Below are positions 6,530 through 15,556 of a stretch of 41,421 nucleotides of DNA, piece by piece. Numbering within the stretch: the stretch's first letter is position 1; each line of letters starts with the position of its first letter. The translations under genes and the position numbers were made by a program. The notes below the pieces were generated by a model, which worked only from the letters and a program-made list of their open reading frames with translations, was not told the origin of the DNA and did not search any database. The DNA is from Clostridia bacterium (lineage in GTDB: Bacteria; Bacillota; Clostridia; Christensenellales; Aristaeellaceae). The stretch spans positions 1 to 41,421 of the forward strand of contig JAFUFC010000090.1 in the NCBI GenBank assembly GCA_017470095.1, read 5' to 3'.

Positions 6530-7414
6530 TTATCCTTTCACCGCGCCTACCATAATTCCCTTGACGAAATACCGCTGAATAAAGGGGTATACGCACAAAA
6601 TAGGAATGGTAGCCACAACGATGGTGGCGAATTGAATGGTTTCGCTCATCATAAAGCCCTCATCCGTATCGGACAGGATCAGGATCTCCCGCAAAATCAG
6701 CTGTAAAGGATAATATTTGCGGTCTTTGATGAACAGCATGGCGTTAAACCAGCTATTCCAGTGGGATACCGCGTAATACAGCGCCACCACCGCCACAGAG
6801 GGCAGGACCAGCGGCGTAATGATGCGAAACAGGATCGTCAGATGCCCTGCGCCATCCAACTGGGCGCTTTCCTCCAGGCTGTCGGGCACGCCGGTCATGG
6901 CGGTGCGCACGATCACCAGATTAAACACATTCACGAGCGAGGGGAGAATCAACGCCCAAATGGATTTATACAGCCCCACTCCCTTCACCACCAGGAAGAA
7001 AGGGATCATGCCGCCGGAAAAATACATGCTGAAAACCACCAGCAGATTGAAGAAATTTTTCAGCATATATTTTTTTCGGGAAAGCACATAGGCAGCCACC
7101 AGGGAAAACAGCATATCCAGCGACGTGCCCACAATCACAACGAACAGCGTGTTACGGTAGCCCGTCCAGATATTCTGGTTGTTGATCACAGAGCGATAAG
7201 CGGCAAGGGTGGGGTTCAGCGGCCAGAGCAGCAGGCCGGAATGGCTCATGTAGGAAGCGCCGTCACTAAAAGAGCCAGCCACCACATGGATCAGGGGAAT
7301 CAAAATCAGCACGCACAGCAGGATCATCAGGGCATCGTCCACCATGTAGAAAACGCGCTCGCCCAAAGGGATTTTGATGGCTTGCTTTTCCTTGTGCTTC
7401 GAAATCGCCGTCAT
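6530..7414 (-). CDS. Carbohydrate ABC transporter permease (LplC type)
   Basis: This is a 294-residue inner-membrane permease with six predicted membrane segments. The first is ALMILLCVLILIPLIHVV, and the cytoplasmic EAA-type loop reads DSLEESAQLDGAG, the docking site for an ATPase. The AAGGAGG site and ATG at 7414 are favoured over an upstream in-frame start. The LplC/YtcP class pairs with LplB-type permeases for oligosaccharides, often oligo-uronides. As usual for this class, no ATPase is encoded here; a shared MsmX-type ATPase elsewhere is expected. Confidence 0.9.
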   Translation of the reverse strand: MTAISKHKEKQAIKIPLGERVFYMVDDALMILLCVLILIPLIHVVAGSFSDGASYMSHSGLLLWPLNPTLAAYRSVINNQNIWTGYRNTLFVVIVGTSLDMLFSLVAAYVLSRKKYMLKNFFNLLVVFSMYFSGGMIPFFLVVKGVGLYKSIWALILPSLVNVFNLVIVRTAMTGVPDSLEESAQLDGAGHLTILFRIITPLVLPSVAVVALYYAVSHWNSWFNAMLFIKDRKYYPLQLILREILILSDTDEGFMMSETIQFATIVVATIPILCVYPFIQRYFVKGIMVGAVKG

Positions 7415-7428
7415 ATTGCTTCCTCCTT

Positions 7429-8397
7429 TCACCACAGGCTGTTGCCGCCCATGCGGTGGGTGATTTTGTTTGTGATGAACACCAACGCGAAGCAAACCAC
7501 GGAATTGAAGAAACCTACCGCTGTAGAATAACTGAAGTTGACGTTTTCAGCAAAGCCGCGGCGGTATACGTAGGTGTTGATCACGTCGGCCCGTTCATAG
7601 GTCAGCGGGGTGTAAAGCAGCATGATCTTTTCATACCCCACATCGAACATTTTGCCAACCTTGAGGATAAACATGATAACAATCGTGGGCACCAGGCAGG
7701 GAATGGTAATGTGAATGATCTGATGCCATTTGTTGGCGCCGTCTACGCGGGCTGCTTCATACAATTCCTGGTCAATGGCCGTCAGGGCCGATAGATAAAC
7801 GATAGAATTCCAGCCGATGTTCGACCAGATATCCGACACGATATAAATAGGCACAAAATAGTTTGGCTCATACAGCATATTTGTAACTTGTATCCCCAAT
7901 ATGCTGTGCAGCAGCATGGTCACCCCACCCGTGCGGCTGACCAAATCACGGATGATGCCGCAAACGACCACCACAGAAATGAAGTGCGGGATATAGCTGA
8001 TGGTCTGCACCACACGGCTCATCTTGCGGGAACGCAGCTCATTGATCAGCAGCGCCAGCACGATGGCCGAAGGGAAGGAGAAGATCAGCGTAGACAGAGC
8101 GATGGTAATCGTATTGCGCAAAAGCCTGGGCAGGAAGGGATCATTAAAGAAACTGATGAAATGCTTCATGCCCACCCATTTGCTGCCGGGAATACCTTTG
8201 GCGGCTTTATAATCCTGAAAAGAGATCACCAGGCCAGCCATCGGCGCGTATTTAAAAATGATAAAATACGCCAGGACAGGAAGAAACAGCAGGTAAAGCC
8301 GCCAGTTCATTTGCAGATCCCGGTGGATCCGCTTTCCCAGGGACACTCGGGGCCGATTGATCACTTGTCCCTTCCCGGGCTTTGACAGAGTGCTCAT
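7429..8397 (-). CDS. Carbohydrate ABC transporter permease (LplB type)
   Basis: The 322-residue permease opens with a basic cytoplasmic tail, then WRLYLLFLPVLAYFIIFKYAP, the typical LplB/YteP first membrane helix, and carries the EAA loop DQELYEAARVDGANKW. It forms the transmembrane channel with the LplC-type partner 14 bp downstream and receives substrate from the binding protein at 13469-15088. The ATG overlaps the stop of the upstream Gfo/Idh/MocA gene (ATGA) and is preceded by AAGGAGGCG. Import of lyase-released oligosaccharides is the likely role. Confidence 0.92.
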   Translation of the reverse strand: MSTLSKPGKGQVINRPRVSLGKRIHRDLQMNWRLYLLFLPVLAYFIIFKYAPMAGLVISFQDYKAAKGIPGSKWVGMKHFISFFNDPFLPRLLRNTITIALSTLIFSFPSAIVLALLINELRSRKMSRVVQTISYIPHFISVVVVCGIIRDLVSRTGGVTMLLHSILGIQVTNMLYEPNYFVPIYIVSDIWSNIGWNSIVYLSALTAIDQELYEAARVDGANKWHQIIHITIPCLVPTIVIMFILKVGKMFDVGYEKIMLLYTPLTYERADVINTYVYRRGFAENVNFSYSTAVGFFNSVVCFALVFITNKITHRMGGNSLW

Positions 8398-9404
8398 GTG
8401 GGACGCCTCCTTACGCTCATGGTGTAGGTATACGCTTCTTCCAGAAGCCGTGTGGTTTCACGCGCATCCGCCGGCGTGATGAAAGCCGGCTGGTCCATTT
8501 TGATTCGATGATAGAAATCCTCGATGAACGGGCCGTGCCCGCTGCCCCAGTAATCCTTCCCCACAGCCAGGGCAGTGGCATAATCCTCAAAAACCGGACC
8601 ATCCGGCCCTTTGATCGTCAGGCGCGCGCCATCCAGGTGCATTTCGCCTTTTTCAAGCACCAAATGCATTTGCACCGGCAGATTGCTCACCCCACAGTTG
8701 CTGGCGTAGAACAGGAAACGCCCGCCCGACGCGTTGGTCAGCAGCATATCGCACGTATCTTCGGTTTCAATGGTTTTCCCCAGCCGCTTGGCGGACATGG
8801 TGCAATCCTGCAATTGCAGCGTTCCTGCCAGCCAGCGCAGCAAATCCAGGGTATGGATGGCCTGGTTAATCAGCACCGATCCACCTTCCGTGGCCCATTT
8901 CCCCCGCCAGGAGCTGTTTTGATAATAGGGCTCCGCCCGGTTCCAGGCCACAAAGGCGCTGCCGCCCAGAAGGTTTCCCAGGGAACCGCCGTCAATCACT
9001 TCCTTCATTCTTCTGGAAGCGCCGTTATAACGGTTCTGAAAGCAGACCGTCAGCATTTTTCCGCTTTCCCGGGCAGCCGCCTCCATGGCCTGGGCCTGAT
9101 GCAGGGAGACGCCCATGGGCTTCTCGCACAGCACATGCTTACCGGCCCGCAGCGCCGCTATGGACATTTCCGCGTGCAGGTTATGGGGCACACAGATATG
9201 TACCGCATCGATATCGGAACGGCAGATCAGTCCATGCCAATCCGCATAGCCATCCGCGTGCTGCTCTGCCGCGGCCTTTTGCAGCTTTTCTTCGTCAATA
9301 TCGCACACAGCCCGCAGGGCGACCCCTTCCAGCTTGCCCAGCGCATGAAAATGGTTGCCCGAAATCATGCCGCAGCCGATGATCCCTACGCCGATCGTGT
9401 CCAT
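8394..9404 (-). CDS. Gfo/Idh/MocA family NAD(P)-dependent oxidoreductase
   Basis: The 336-residue protein has an N-terminal Rossmann domain (GVGIIGCGMISGNH), the family CEKP motif (CEKPMGVSLHQAQAM) supplying the catalytic Lys, and a C-terminal substrate domain with the conserved His in NQAIHTLDLLRWL. Such enzymes oxidise or reduce sugar and inositol hydroxyls, often at C3. It lies between another Gfo/Idh/MocA gene (21 bp upstream) and the LplB permease (4-bp overlap). The presence of three divergent paralogues in one locus suggests successive or reciprocal redox steps on a sugar ring. The substrate cannot be read from sequence. Confidence 0.85.
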   Translation of the reverse strand: MDTIGVGIIGCGMISGNHFHALGKLEGVALRAVCDIDEEKLQKAAAEQHADGYADWHGLICRSDIDAVHICVPHNLHAEMSIAALRAGKHVLCEKPMGVSLHQAQAMEAAARESGKMLTVCFQNRYNGASRRMKEVIDGGSLGNLLGGSAFVAWNRAEPYYQNSSWRGKWATEGGSVLINQAIHTLDLLRWLAGTLQLQDCTMSAKRLGKTIETEDTCDMLLTNASGGRFLFYASNCGVSNLPVQMHLVLEKGEMHLDGARLTIKGPDGPVFEDYATALAVGKDYWGSGHGPFIEDFYHRIKMDQPAFITPADARETTRLLEEAYTYTMSVRRRPT

Positions 9405-9425
9405 TGCAGCGCCCTCTTCCTTTTT

Positions 9426-10547
9426 TTATTCCGGCAGTTCGCCGCCGCATTTTTCTTGAAGCAGCAAGCAAAACAATTCTTCATCCACCGGCACATCCAC
9501 CCAGCCGCCGCCCGTCCAATCAGAAAGATGAATGGCGTTGGAAATTTCCAGCCCGTTGATGCCTTCCAGGCCGTTGGCATACAGCGGCGCGCCTGTCAGA
9601 ATGGACTGGCAAAAGTTTTCCATAATACCGCAGTGGGAGGTATATTCGCCTTCCACCGGCACCTCCACAGCGGTCATTTTGGGTTTTCCCAGCCCTTTGG
9701 TCCAAGACGCGTTGAATTCAGGTTCCTCCATTTCCAGCTGATCCAAGTGAATTTTTCCGTTTTCAATCACCAAACGCCCTTTGGTGCCGTCAATTTCCAG
9801 GCGGTTTGTGCCAGGCGCGTCAATGACGGTGGTGATATACGTGCCAATGCCGCCGTCCGGGAATTCGGCCATGGCGATTACGTCGTCCTCCACTTCGATT
9901 TTCCGATGGCGGCCATAATACACCTGCGCCTTCACGCGGCTGGGCATTCCCACAATCCACTGCCACATATCCAAATTGTGGGGGTTCTGGTTGAGCAGCA
10001 CGCCGCCGCCCTCCCCTTTCCAGGTGGCGCGCCAGCCGCCCTGATCATAATAGCTTTGGGAACGATACCAATTGGTGATCAGCCAATGGGTATGCACCAC
10101 GCGGCCCACCGCGCCGGACTTCACCAGCTCCCGGGCTTTCATGTACACGGGATCGGTACGCTGATTAAAGTCCATGGCAAAGCGCAAAGCGGGGTGTGCC
10201 TTCGCCACCTCGTTCATGCGCTTGACCTGCTTGGTGTATACGCCAGATTGCTTTTCCACGAAGGTGTGCAAGCCTTGCTCCAGGGCGTAAATAGCCAAGG
10301 ATGGGTGAAGATAATGGGGGGTGCAAATATGCACGGCATCCACTAAGCCGGAATCCATCAAAGCCTGGGCGGAATTAAAATACCGCACGGTATCCCCCAG
10401 CGCCGCCCGCGCCGCTTCCAGCCGGGCAGGATCGATGTCCGCCACGGCACAGAGCTTTAAAGAGGGCACTTTCCCCTGCAAAATTTTGCCCACGTGCTGG
10501 CTGCCGATTTTTCCATAGCCGATCAAACCATAACGCACCTGGTCCAT
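9426..10547 (-). CDS. Gfo/Idh/MocA family oxidoreductase with EKQ motif
   Basis: This is a 373-residue enzyme with Rossmann motif GYGKIGSQHVG. The family EKP motif is changed to EKQ (FVEKQSGVYTKQ), keeping the catalytic Lys. The later segment WYRSQSYYDQGGWRATWKG, followed by GGGVLLNQNPHNLDMWQW, is the signature of a Firmicute subgroup that includes enzymes acting on glycosides. To my recollection the same layout is seen in DgpA-type enzymes that oxidise C3 of C-glycosyl sugars, which should be tested by alignment. It starts one base after the TIM-barrel gene, so the two are tightly linked. Confidence 0.83.
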   Translation of the reverse strand: MDQVRYGLIGYGKIGSQHVGKILQGKVPSLKLCAVADIDPARLEAARAALGDTVRYFNSAQALMDSGLVDAVHICTPHYLHPSLAIYALEQGLHTFVEKQSGVYTKQVKRMNEVAKAHPALRFAMDFNQRTDPVYMKARELVKSGAVGRVVHTHWLITNWYRSQSYYDQGGWRATWKGEGGGVLLNQNPHNLDMWQWIVGMPSRVKAQVYYGRHRKIEVEDDVIAMAEFPDGGIGTYITTVIDAPGTNRLEIDGTKGRLVIENGKIHLDQLEMEEPEFNASWTKGLGKPKMTAVEVPVEGEYTSHCGIMENFCQSILTGAPLYANGLEGINGLEISNAIHLSDWTGGGWVDVPVDEELFCLLLQEKCGGELPE

Positions 10548-10548
10548 T

Positions 10549-11316
10549 TCAAGCTTCCTCCCACATTTTCTTCAGCATATGAACGGCTACCGGTCCATCG
10601 GCCGCCAAATCGTCGCTTTTCCCTTCGATGCTCAGCATCCCTTGATAGCCCGTCCGCTTCATGGCGGCAAACATCCTTTGATACCCTTCATCCGCTTCCA
10701 AAGGAATGCGGCGGCCTATCTCCGCAGCAATATGAGCATGCGTGATGCCGGAAAGGCGTTCAATATCCTCAATAGGGTGGCGCTCCACCGCTACATGATA
10801 ATAATCGGCCAGCAGCTTAACGCAGGGATGATTCACCACCGCCACCAGGCAAGCCCCCTCGCCCAGGGAATTGATCATGTTGGTTTCGCTGCGGTTCAGC
10901 GGCTCGATGACCACAGTCACCTCATACTTTTCCGCCATTTCGCCCGTCAATCGGGTCACCTGCGCCAAACGACGGAAGGCGGCGTCATAGGGCATATCCG
11001 CCGGGCGGTTTCTGCTTTTTCCGCTGCCGAACACGGCAATCCGGCCGCCCATGCACCGCACCCGTGCCAAAGCGCCATTCAGGTATTCCGCAATCTGCGC
11101 ATCGGTGGTTTCGGGCGCAAGCAGCGCCATGGTTTTGGGAAAAAGCAGGTTAAAGCTGAGGCAAGGGATGGACGCAGCCTTCACCTTGTTCAGGCACGCG
11201 GAAAAATCCTCCTCCGTTAAACCCGCAAGATAATTAACAGGCGGTTCGATATAGTCGAAACCAGCCGCAGCCACCTGGTCGATTTGATCAGGCTTTGCGC
11301 AAAATCCAATCTTCAT
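10549..11316 (-). CDS. Sugar phosphate isomerase/epimerase-like TIM barrel protein
   Basis: The 255-residue protein starts MKIGFCAKPDQIDQVAAAGFDYIEP, a typical first strand and helix of the xylose-isomerase-like TIM barrel. Predicted metal ligands are Glu in VVIEPLNR, Asp in LLADYYHV, His in HAHIAA and Glu in MLSIEGK, all present. The ATG at 11316 follows an AAAGGGAA site and overlaps the lyase gene by 29 bp; a start 24 bp further upstream is possible. Candidate reactions are ketose epimerisation, keto-acid isomerisation or elimination from a 3-keto-sugar made by the adjoining Gfo/Idh/MocA enzyme. The fold is well supported, the reaction is not. Confidence 0.8.
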   Translation of the reverse strand: MKIGFCAKPDQIDQVAAAGFDYIEPPVNYLAGLTEEDFSACLNKVKAASIPCLSFNLLFPKTMALLAPETTDAQIAEYLNGALARVRCMGGRIAVFGSGKSRNRPADMPYDAAFRRLAQVTRLTGEMAEKYEVTVVIEPLNRSETNMINSLGEGACLVAVVNHPCVKLLADYYHVAVERHPIEDIERLSGITHAHIAAEIGRRIPLEADEGYQRMFAAMKRTGYQGMLSIEGKSDDLAADGPVAVHMLKKMWEEA

Positions 11317-13348
11317 GGCACGATTCCCTTTCAATTTCATCCCCGCGCAGTGTCAACCGCGTATGGTAAACGCCATTCAGTGTCACAATGGCCGCGTCTT
11401 TTTCAAACGTTACGACTGCCCGGCAGCCCTCTGGCGCAATCACTGTCACGCAACGGAAAGGCGCTTTTCCCTGGCGGCGCAGCGTAAGCTGCGGAGCGGG
11501 CACACGCAGGCTGTAGCCATAGCTGACCCAGCCGCCGATGGGATCTTCGCTGCCATTGAGCACAGTGGGCGCTAAAGCTTCGTCGCAGGCGGCTGTAACC
11601 GCATACCGGCGGCCTTTGGGCGTTTCATAACAATATTGCAGCGCTTCGCCCGTCAAGCTTCCGGGAGCGAAATTATACGTCAGTCGGAAATCATGCTCCT
11701 GCAATCCCAAACCGGTGACGCGATCATCAACGACATATACATCCTTTTCCAACCGCAGGGCCACCCGACGGTGATACACCGGATCATCGGTGAACACATA
11801 GCCGTTGTGGCTGACATCGATCACGGCATACCGCTCATTTTCTTCAAATCGATGCAGGAACAGCCGCACGCCGCGCACCCGGTTGACGCCCGGCACGGCG
11901 CCCATAGTCCAATCATCACAGTACAGCGTATTATGGGCCAGCGCGCCCGTAAAATAATGCCGCCAGTTTTTCCAGATGGATTGGTTGTAAATATACCGGC
12001 CGCCATCCAGCAGAATATCCTCGCCTGCGATTTGCAGTTCAAAATGGCCGGTGTCATTGTGGCTGTGGGTGCTCTTTTCGCCGCGCTCCAGCTGTACGCC
12101 ATGAATGTGCATATAGCTGTCTTCGCTGCCCCAGCCCGTGCGCATGATATGGACGCCGGCCTCGGTCATGGAAAAATTGCGCTGCAAGGGCGCGTGACCC
12201 TGCCGCCGTCCGGTGGCCACCCACAAAAAATCCCCTCGGCCCGTCCATTCCGCCATCTGGCGGAACCAGGCCCGCATTTCGTTGAGGTCATAGGGATCCA
12301 TGGATAAGTTCATTCCCTCGTAGAGGGAGGTATCGCTGCGCCGGGCCAGCAAATCATCCCGGTCAGCATCGCCGATCATGGGGGTGGAAAAATCGGGCTT
12401 AAGCTGCCGCAGGATGAATTCACAGGCGCGGCTGAGGGTGTCCTTGGCGTAGGGCGGCACGGGAATGCCATTCAATTCGCACAGCCGGGTGCACTGGAAA
12501 TAGCTGATGGCGGCTACCATATGATAGATACTTGTGCGCTCCATGTGCACGCCGTCATTATCGAAAGAGTAGCGCATTTCGTGCATAACCCGCTGATAGC
12601 CATGCTTCATCCAGTCTTTCGCCCCATTCAACTCAGGAAACATGATGGCGGCCTGCAATAAAGCGCCGGATTCCATGGTGAGCCAATTGCTGCTTTTTTC
12701 GTGATTGGTATAATGGGTGACCAGATAATCGGCATGCATCTTGACCGCGTCCAAGTACAGTGCCCAGGCTTCCTCATCAAACGCCTGGCTTTCCCGGAAC
12801 GCGCACAGGCAGGGGATGAAGGCGGTGTACAAGCGCATGGCCGTCTCAATATGCCGCCAAGGGTAGCTGGGATACTGATGCCGCTTGATATACCCTTCCT
12901 CATCGGCCAGGAAATCGCTCAGCGGCCAAGCTGCCAGGAAGCCTTTCAGCTGAGCGATGGCCTCGGCAGGATAGCGCTCATCTCCCGTTTTGGCATAAGC
13001 CCTGGCCAAGGGCTGCCAGAAAATGAAGCGATACAGCGACCAGCTCCATTCGTTGTCATGCGCGGCATCATCCGTGGGATTGAAATGCCAGTCGATCTCC
13101 CCAGGGAAGGTGTACCCATAGATGGTATGGTTCATCACCTCTTCGGCATCCTCGATCAGGTGCTCATCCTGGTTTTTTCGCAGGTCCTCCACATCAAAAA
13201 GATACCGGGGCGCGGTGCGGGCGCGGAAATGCGCAATGACCTGACGGGCGCACGCCTCCCGCTGTTGCTGATCCAGCAAGGCTTTGGCTTCCTTCAATCC
13301 GGGGTGGGAAAAATCGGCCAGCGAAATAATCGTTTCATACCAAGGCAT
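11288..13348 (-). CDS. Heparinase II/III family polysaccharide lyase
   Basis: Starting at the ATG after GGAGGAATGCATC, the protein has 686 residues. The N-terminal two thirds form the alpha/alpha toroid: SNWLTMESG near 220-228 and NDGVHMERTSIYH near 264-276 carry the likely catalytic Asn/Tyr/His set. The C-terminal beta-sandwich holds HSHNDTGHFELQ near 428-439, then ILLDGGRYIYN, the Heparinase_II_III signature. These enzymes cleave uronic-acid glycosidic bonds by beta-elimination (alginate, heparin-like or related glycans). There is no signal peptide, so it probably acts in the cytoplasm on imported oligosaccharides. An upstream in-frame start at 13468 would read through two hairpins and is rejected. 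The precise glycan is unknown. Confidence 0.85.
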   Translation of the reverse strand: MPWYETIISLADFSHPGLKEAKALLDQQQREACARQVIAHFRARTAPRYLFDVEDLRKNQDEHLIEDAEEVMNHTIYGYTFPGEIDWHFNPTDDAAHDNEWSWSLYRFIFWQPLARAYAKTGDERYPAEAIAQLKGFLAAWPLSDFLADEEGYIKRHQYPSYPWRHIETAMRLYTAFIPCLCAFRESQAFDEEAWALYLDAVKMHADYLVTHYTNHEKSSNWLTMESGALLQAAIMFPELNGAKDWMKHGYQRVMHEMRYSFDNDGVHMERTSIYHMVAAISYFQCTRLCELNGIPVPPYAKDTLSRACEFILRQLKPDFSTPMIGDADRDDLLARRSDTSLYEGMNLSMDPYDLNEMRAWFRQMAEWTGRGDFLWVATGRRQGHAPLQRNFSMTEAGVHIMRTGWGSEDSYMHIHGVQLERGEKSTHSHNDTGHFELQIAGEDILLDGGRYIYNQSIWKNWRHYFTGALAHNTLYCDDWTMGAVPGVNRVRGVRLFLHRFEENERYAVIDVSHNGYVFTDDPVYHRRVALRLEKDVYVVDDRVTGLGLQEHDFRLTYNFAPGSLTGEALQYCYETPKGRRYAVTAACDEALAPTVLNGSEDPIGGWVSYGYSLRVPAPQLTLRRQGKAPFRCVTVIAPEGCRAVVTFEKDAAIVTLNGVYHTRLTLRGDEIERESCHEDWILRKA

Positions 13349-13373
13349 GATGCATTCCTCCACATTTTCTTTC

Positions 13374-13420
13374 GGAAACGCTGCGCAAAACCCTCCGGCA
13401 CGGCTTTGCGCGGCGTTTCC
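13374..13420 (-). other. Intercistronic hairpin after the solute-binding protein gene
   Basis: Arms 13374-13389 and 13405-13420 pair over 16 bases with one mismatch around a 15-nt loop. There is no T-run, so mRNA stabilisation or processing is more likely than termination. It lies directly before the lyase ribosome binding site. Confidence 0.7.
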
Positions 13421-13430
13421 CCAAAGGGGA

Positions 13431-13458
13431 GCAGGGGCGACAGCGCTGCCGCCCCTGC
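13431..13458 (-). other. Second intercistronic hairpin, REP-like
   Basis: GCAGGGGCG and CGCCCCTGC flank the self-complementary centre CAGCGCTG, making a 28-nt near-perfect stem 11 bp after the binding-protein stop codon. The GCAGGGGCG arm is shared with the palindrome at 39853-39875, suggesting a small repeat family. Confidence 0.7.
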
Positions 13459-13468
13459 GGGGATTCAA

Positions 13469-15088
13469 TCAGTTGGCCATGAAGGTGTCATAGGCGTCCT
13501 GCTTGTACTGGATCGCGCGGCTCAGGCCGTAAGCTTCCATCTGAGCCACATAGGCCTGCCAGGCATCTTCGTTCAGTTCCTGCTGGCCGGTGATCCACTT
13601 GGCTTCCATCTCGTCCTTGTAGGTCTTCACGTTGGCCGTGATCGTGGCGAAATCGTCAGCGTTTTCGGTGGCAATCGCAGCGCCGGCAGGATACATATAC
13701 TTGCCAAAGTCCGTCTTGGTCCACAGCTTCATGCCGGAGACCTGAGCGGAGTAGGAATAATACTGTTCAAAGATGCGGGAATCCTGCACCACGGGGCCGT
13801 TCTGATGGCCGCGGGCATACACGCTCAGGGCAGCGGCCACGTTCAGACCATCGGGATTGTGCAGCACTTCATCGGTGTAAGTGGGATAGCCATCCACCAT
13901 GTTGTAGCTGACGCCCTCAGTGCCGAAGCAGTTGATCATGTGGCCTTCTTCAGAGTACATCCAGTCCAGCAGATAGACGGCAGCGTCAAACTTTTTGCCG
14001 CCTTCGTCCGCCAGGCGCTTGGAGATGGCCGCGGAGGAACCGGAAGCGTCATAGAGGTTGTTCATCTTGGCAAACTTGGCGTTCTGGCCCTTGACGGAGG
14101 TCACGGGGGTGGTGGTAACCAGATCGCTCTCATCGCTGATGATGCCGGCCTTCAGCAGGGGCGGGATGATATTGGAGGTGCCGCCGCCGGAAGCATCGTT
14201 GGTGGCGAAAGCAGCGCCGGTGGCCATCAGGCCGCGGCCGTCGCCAGCGCCGGTATGGGTCAGATAGTCCTGATCGATCAGCTTATCGGCATACCACTTG
14301 GCCATGGTCTGCAGGTACGCATAGCGGCTGTCTTCCGTGATGCCGTTTTTCACAACGCCGTCTTCAACATAGTAATCCCAGTAGTTGTCAAAGCCAGGAG
14401 CAAAAATCTGGTTCATCCATTCCGTGCGGGTAACGAAGGGGATCATGTCGGGATGGGCGGCTTTCACAGCGCGCAGCACGGTTTCCCACTCTTCAATGGT
14501 CTCGGGCGCTTCCAGGTTCAGTTCCTTGAGGATATCGCCGCGCAGGAAGAAACCGCCGGTGAACAAGCAGTTGTTGTTCTCAAAGGTGGTGCCGCGCAGG
14601 AAGGGGAACACATAGTAATCGCCGTCGGCAGTCTTAACAGACTTGTCGATGATGGGATTGCTGTCCAGAATGGCCTTCAGGTTGGGAGCCTTGCCGGAAG
14701 CAATCACATCGTTCAGAGAAACGATCACTTCGTCAGCGATGGCAGCAGACGCGCCGCCGGGATAAGCCGTCCAGCTGTATTCCACGATGTCGGGCATTTC
14801 ATCCGGCACGGCGGTCAGCAGGTTGAATTCAGTGCCATCCTGGCCGGCGGCGGGATGCAGGAATTCAATCTCGATGCCGGTGGCCTTTTTCACAGCTTCA
14901 TACCAACGGGTCTGAGCCAGGTTTTCCACAGGTTCACCATCGACGGTCACGCCCTTGAGGTTCTCATGCAGCTTCACCCAGTAGGTCAGCTTCACGCCCT
15001 CGTAGGGCTTGGTCTCATCGGCGACCGCGGTCACAGCCAGGGTGGCCAGCATCGCCAGAACGAGGCACAGCGCAACAAGTTTCTTCAT
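13469..15088 (-). CDS. Extracellular solute-binding protein of an LplA-type sugar importer
   Basis: This 539-residue protein begins MKKLVALCLVLAMLATLAVT, a Sec signal peptide ending near AVA-DE. There is no lipobox cysteine at the cleavage site, unusual for a Gram-positive importer protein. The mature part matches the long LplA/YtcQ-class carbohydrate binding proteins (LTYWVKLHENL at the start, FPFLRGTTFENN inside, and a C-terminal WITGQQELNEDAWQAYVAQM segment). It would capture oligosaccharides and deliver them to the LplB/LplC permeases. It is first in the distal block; about 460 bp of repeats separate it from the upstream gene, so it may have its own promoter, though I cannot point to a clear one. 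Two hairpins follow it. Confidence 0.9.
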   Translation of the reverse strand: MKKLVALCLVLAMLATLAVTAVADETKPYEGVKLTYWVKLHENLKGVTVDGEPVENLAQTRWYEAVKKATGIEIEFLHPAAGQDGTEFNLLTAVPDEMPDIVEYSWTAYPGGASAAIADEVIVSLNDVIASGKAPNLKAILDSNPIIDKSVKTADGDYYVFPFLRGTTFENNNCLFTGGFFLRGDILKELNLEAPETIEEWETVLRAVKAAHPDMIPFVTRTEWMNQIFAPGFDNYWDYYVEDGVVKNGITEDSRYAYLQTMAKWYADKLIDQDYLTHTGAGDGRGLMATGAAFATNDASGGGTSNIIPPLLKAGIISDESDLVTTTPVTSVKGQNAKFAKMNNLYDASGSSAAISKRLADEGGKKFDAAVYLLDWMYSEEGHMINCFGTEGVSYNMVDGYPTYTDEVLHNPDGLNVAAALSVYARGHQNGPVVQDSRIFEQYYSYSAQVSGMKLWTKTDFGKYMYPAGAAIATENADDFATITANVKTYKDEMEAKWITGQQELNEDAWQAYVAQMEAYGLSRAIQYKQDAYDTFMAN

Positions 15089-15118
15089 GGTTCAGGGTCT
15101 CCTTTTCTTTATTTTATC

Positions 15119-15133
15119 GGCGGTTCCTCCGCC
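15119..15133 (-). other. Small hairpin in the leader of the solute-binding protein gene
   Basis: GGCGG and CCGCC flank a 5-nt loop (TTCCT on the plus strand) 31 bp upstream of the start codon. Its role is unknown; it could affect translation or stability. Confidence 0.4.
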
Positions 15134-15153
15134 AATAATTCAATGGTTATACC

Positions 15154-15385
15154 AGAGTCTGTTTCTAAAATGAGGAATGTGCATCTTCGAGCGGATTGGG
15201 CTGCAATTCAAGGCGCTTTGACGATGATTAACTGGGGCCGAAGCGCCCGGAACATGCTCCAGTGGAGCATGTTCAGCGCAGGCCGGGCGGAAGCCCTGGG
15301 CCGAAGGATAAATCGAGGAAAAGCAACGCCAAAGTGCAGCCTGAGACACCGAAAATGCATCTTTCCGAATTTAGAAACAGGCTCT
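15154..15385. repeat. Repeat family A, copy 2 (complete, MITE-like)
   Basis: The 232-bp element is bounded by 16-bp terminal inverted repeats, AGAGTCTGTTTCTAAA (15154-15169) and TTTAGAAACAGGCTCT (15370-15385), with one mismatch. Inside is a perfect 11-bp hairpin, GAACATGCTCC-AGT-GGAGCATGTTC (15250-15274), and outer segments that also pair (GCTTTGACG region with CGCCAAAGTGC). No transposase is encoded. It lies between the upstream Gfo/Idh/MocA gene and the binding-protein gene. The 15089-15550 interval contains only this, B2 and a small hairpin. Confidence 0.75.
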
Positions 15386-15412
15386 ATTTAAATTTTAAAA
15401 TCTTGTCAAATT

Positions 15413-15556
15413 CGGGATGATTTTGCCCTGGTTAAGCTGAATGAGCAAAAGCACAGCACCGCCGCGTAGACCAGAATAGCGCGGGCATCAAAAGCAATAC
15501 CAGGATGAAAAAGGCGCCCGAGGTTGGCAGGATTTTAAAAGAAAATAGTATCACAG
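15413..15556. repeat. Repeat family B, copy 2
   Basis: It shares CGGGATGA, the CCCTGGTTAAGCTGAATGA-type segment and the AATAGTATCACA right end with copy 1. Imperfect inverted segments TTTTGCCCTGG (15421-15431) and CCAGGATGAAAA (15500-15511) bound its core. Its right end overlaps the stop codon of the Gfo/Idh/MocA gene at 15551. Confidence 0.55.

Noticed and set aside
8382-10346. Plus-strand open frame of 654 codons
   Set aside because: It is antisense to two well-matched Gfo/Idh/MocA genes, has no family resemblance, and has the His/Gln/Arg-rich composition of antisense reading in GC-rich DNA.
12701-15391. Plus-strand open frame of 896 codons
   Set aside because: It is antisense to the lyase and binding-protein genes and runs through two hairpins and repeat A; composition is that of an antisense shadow.
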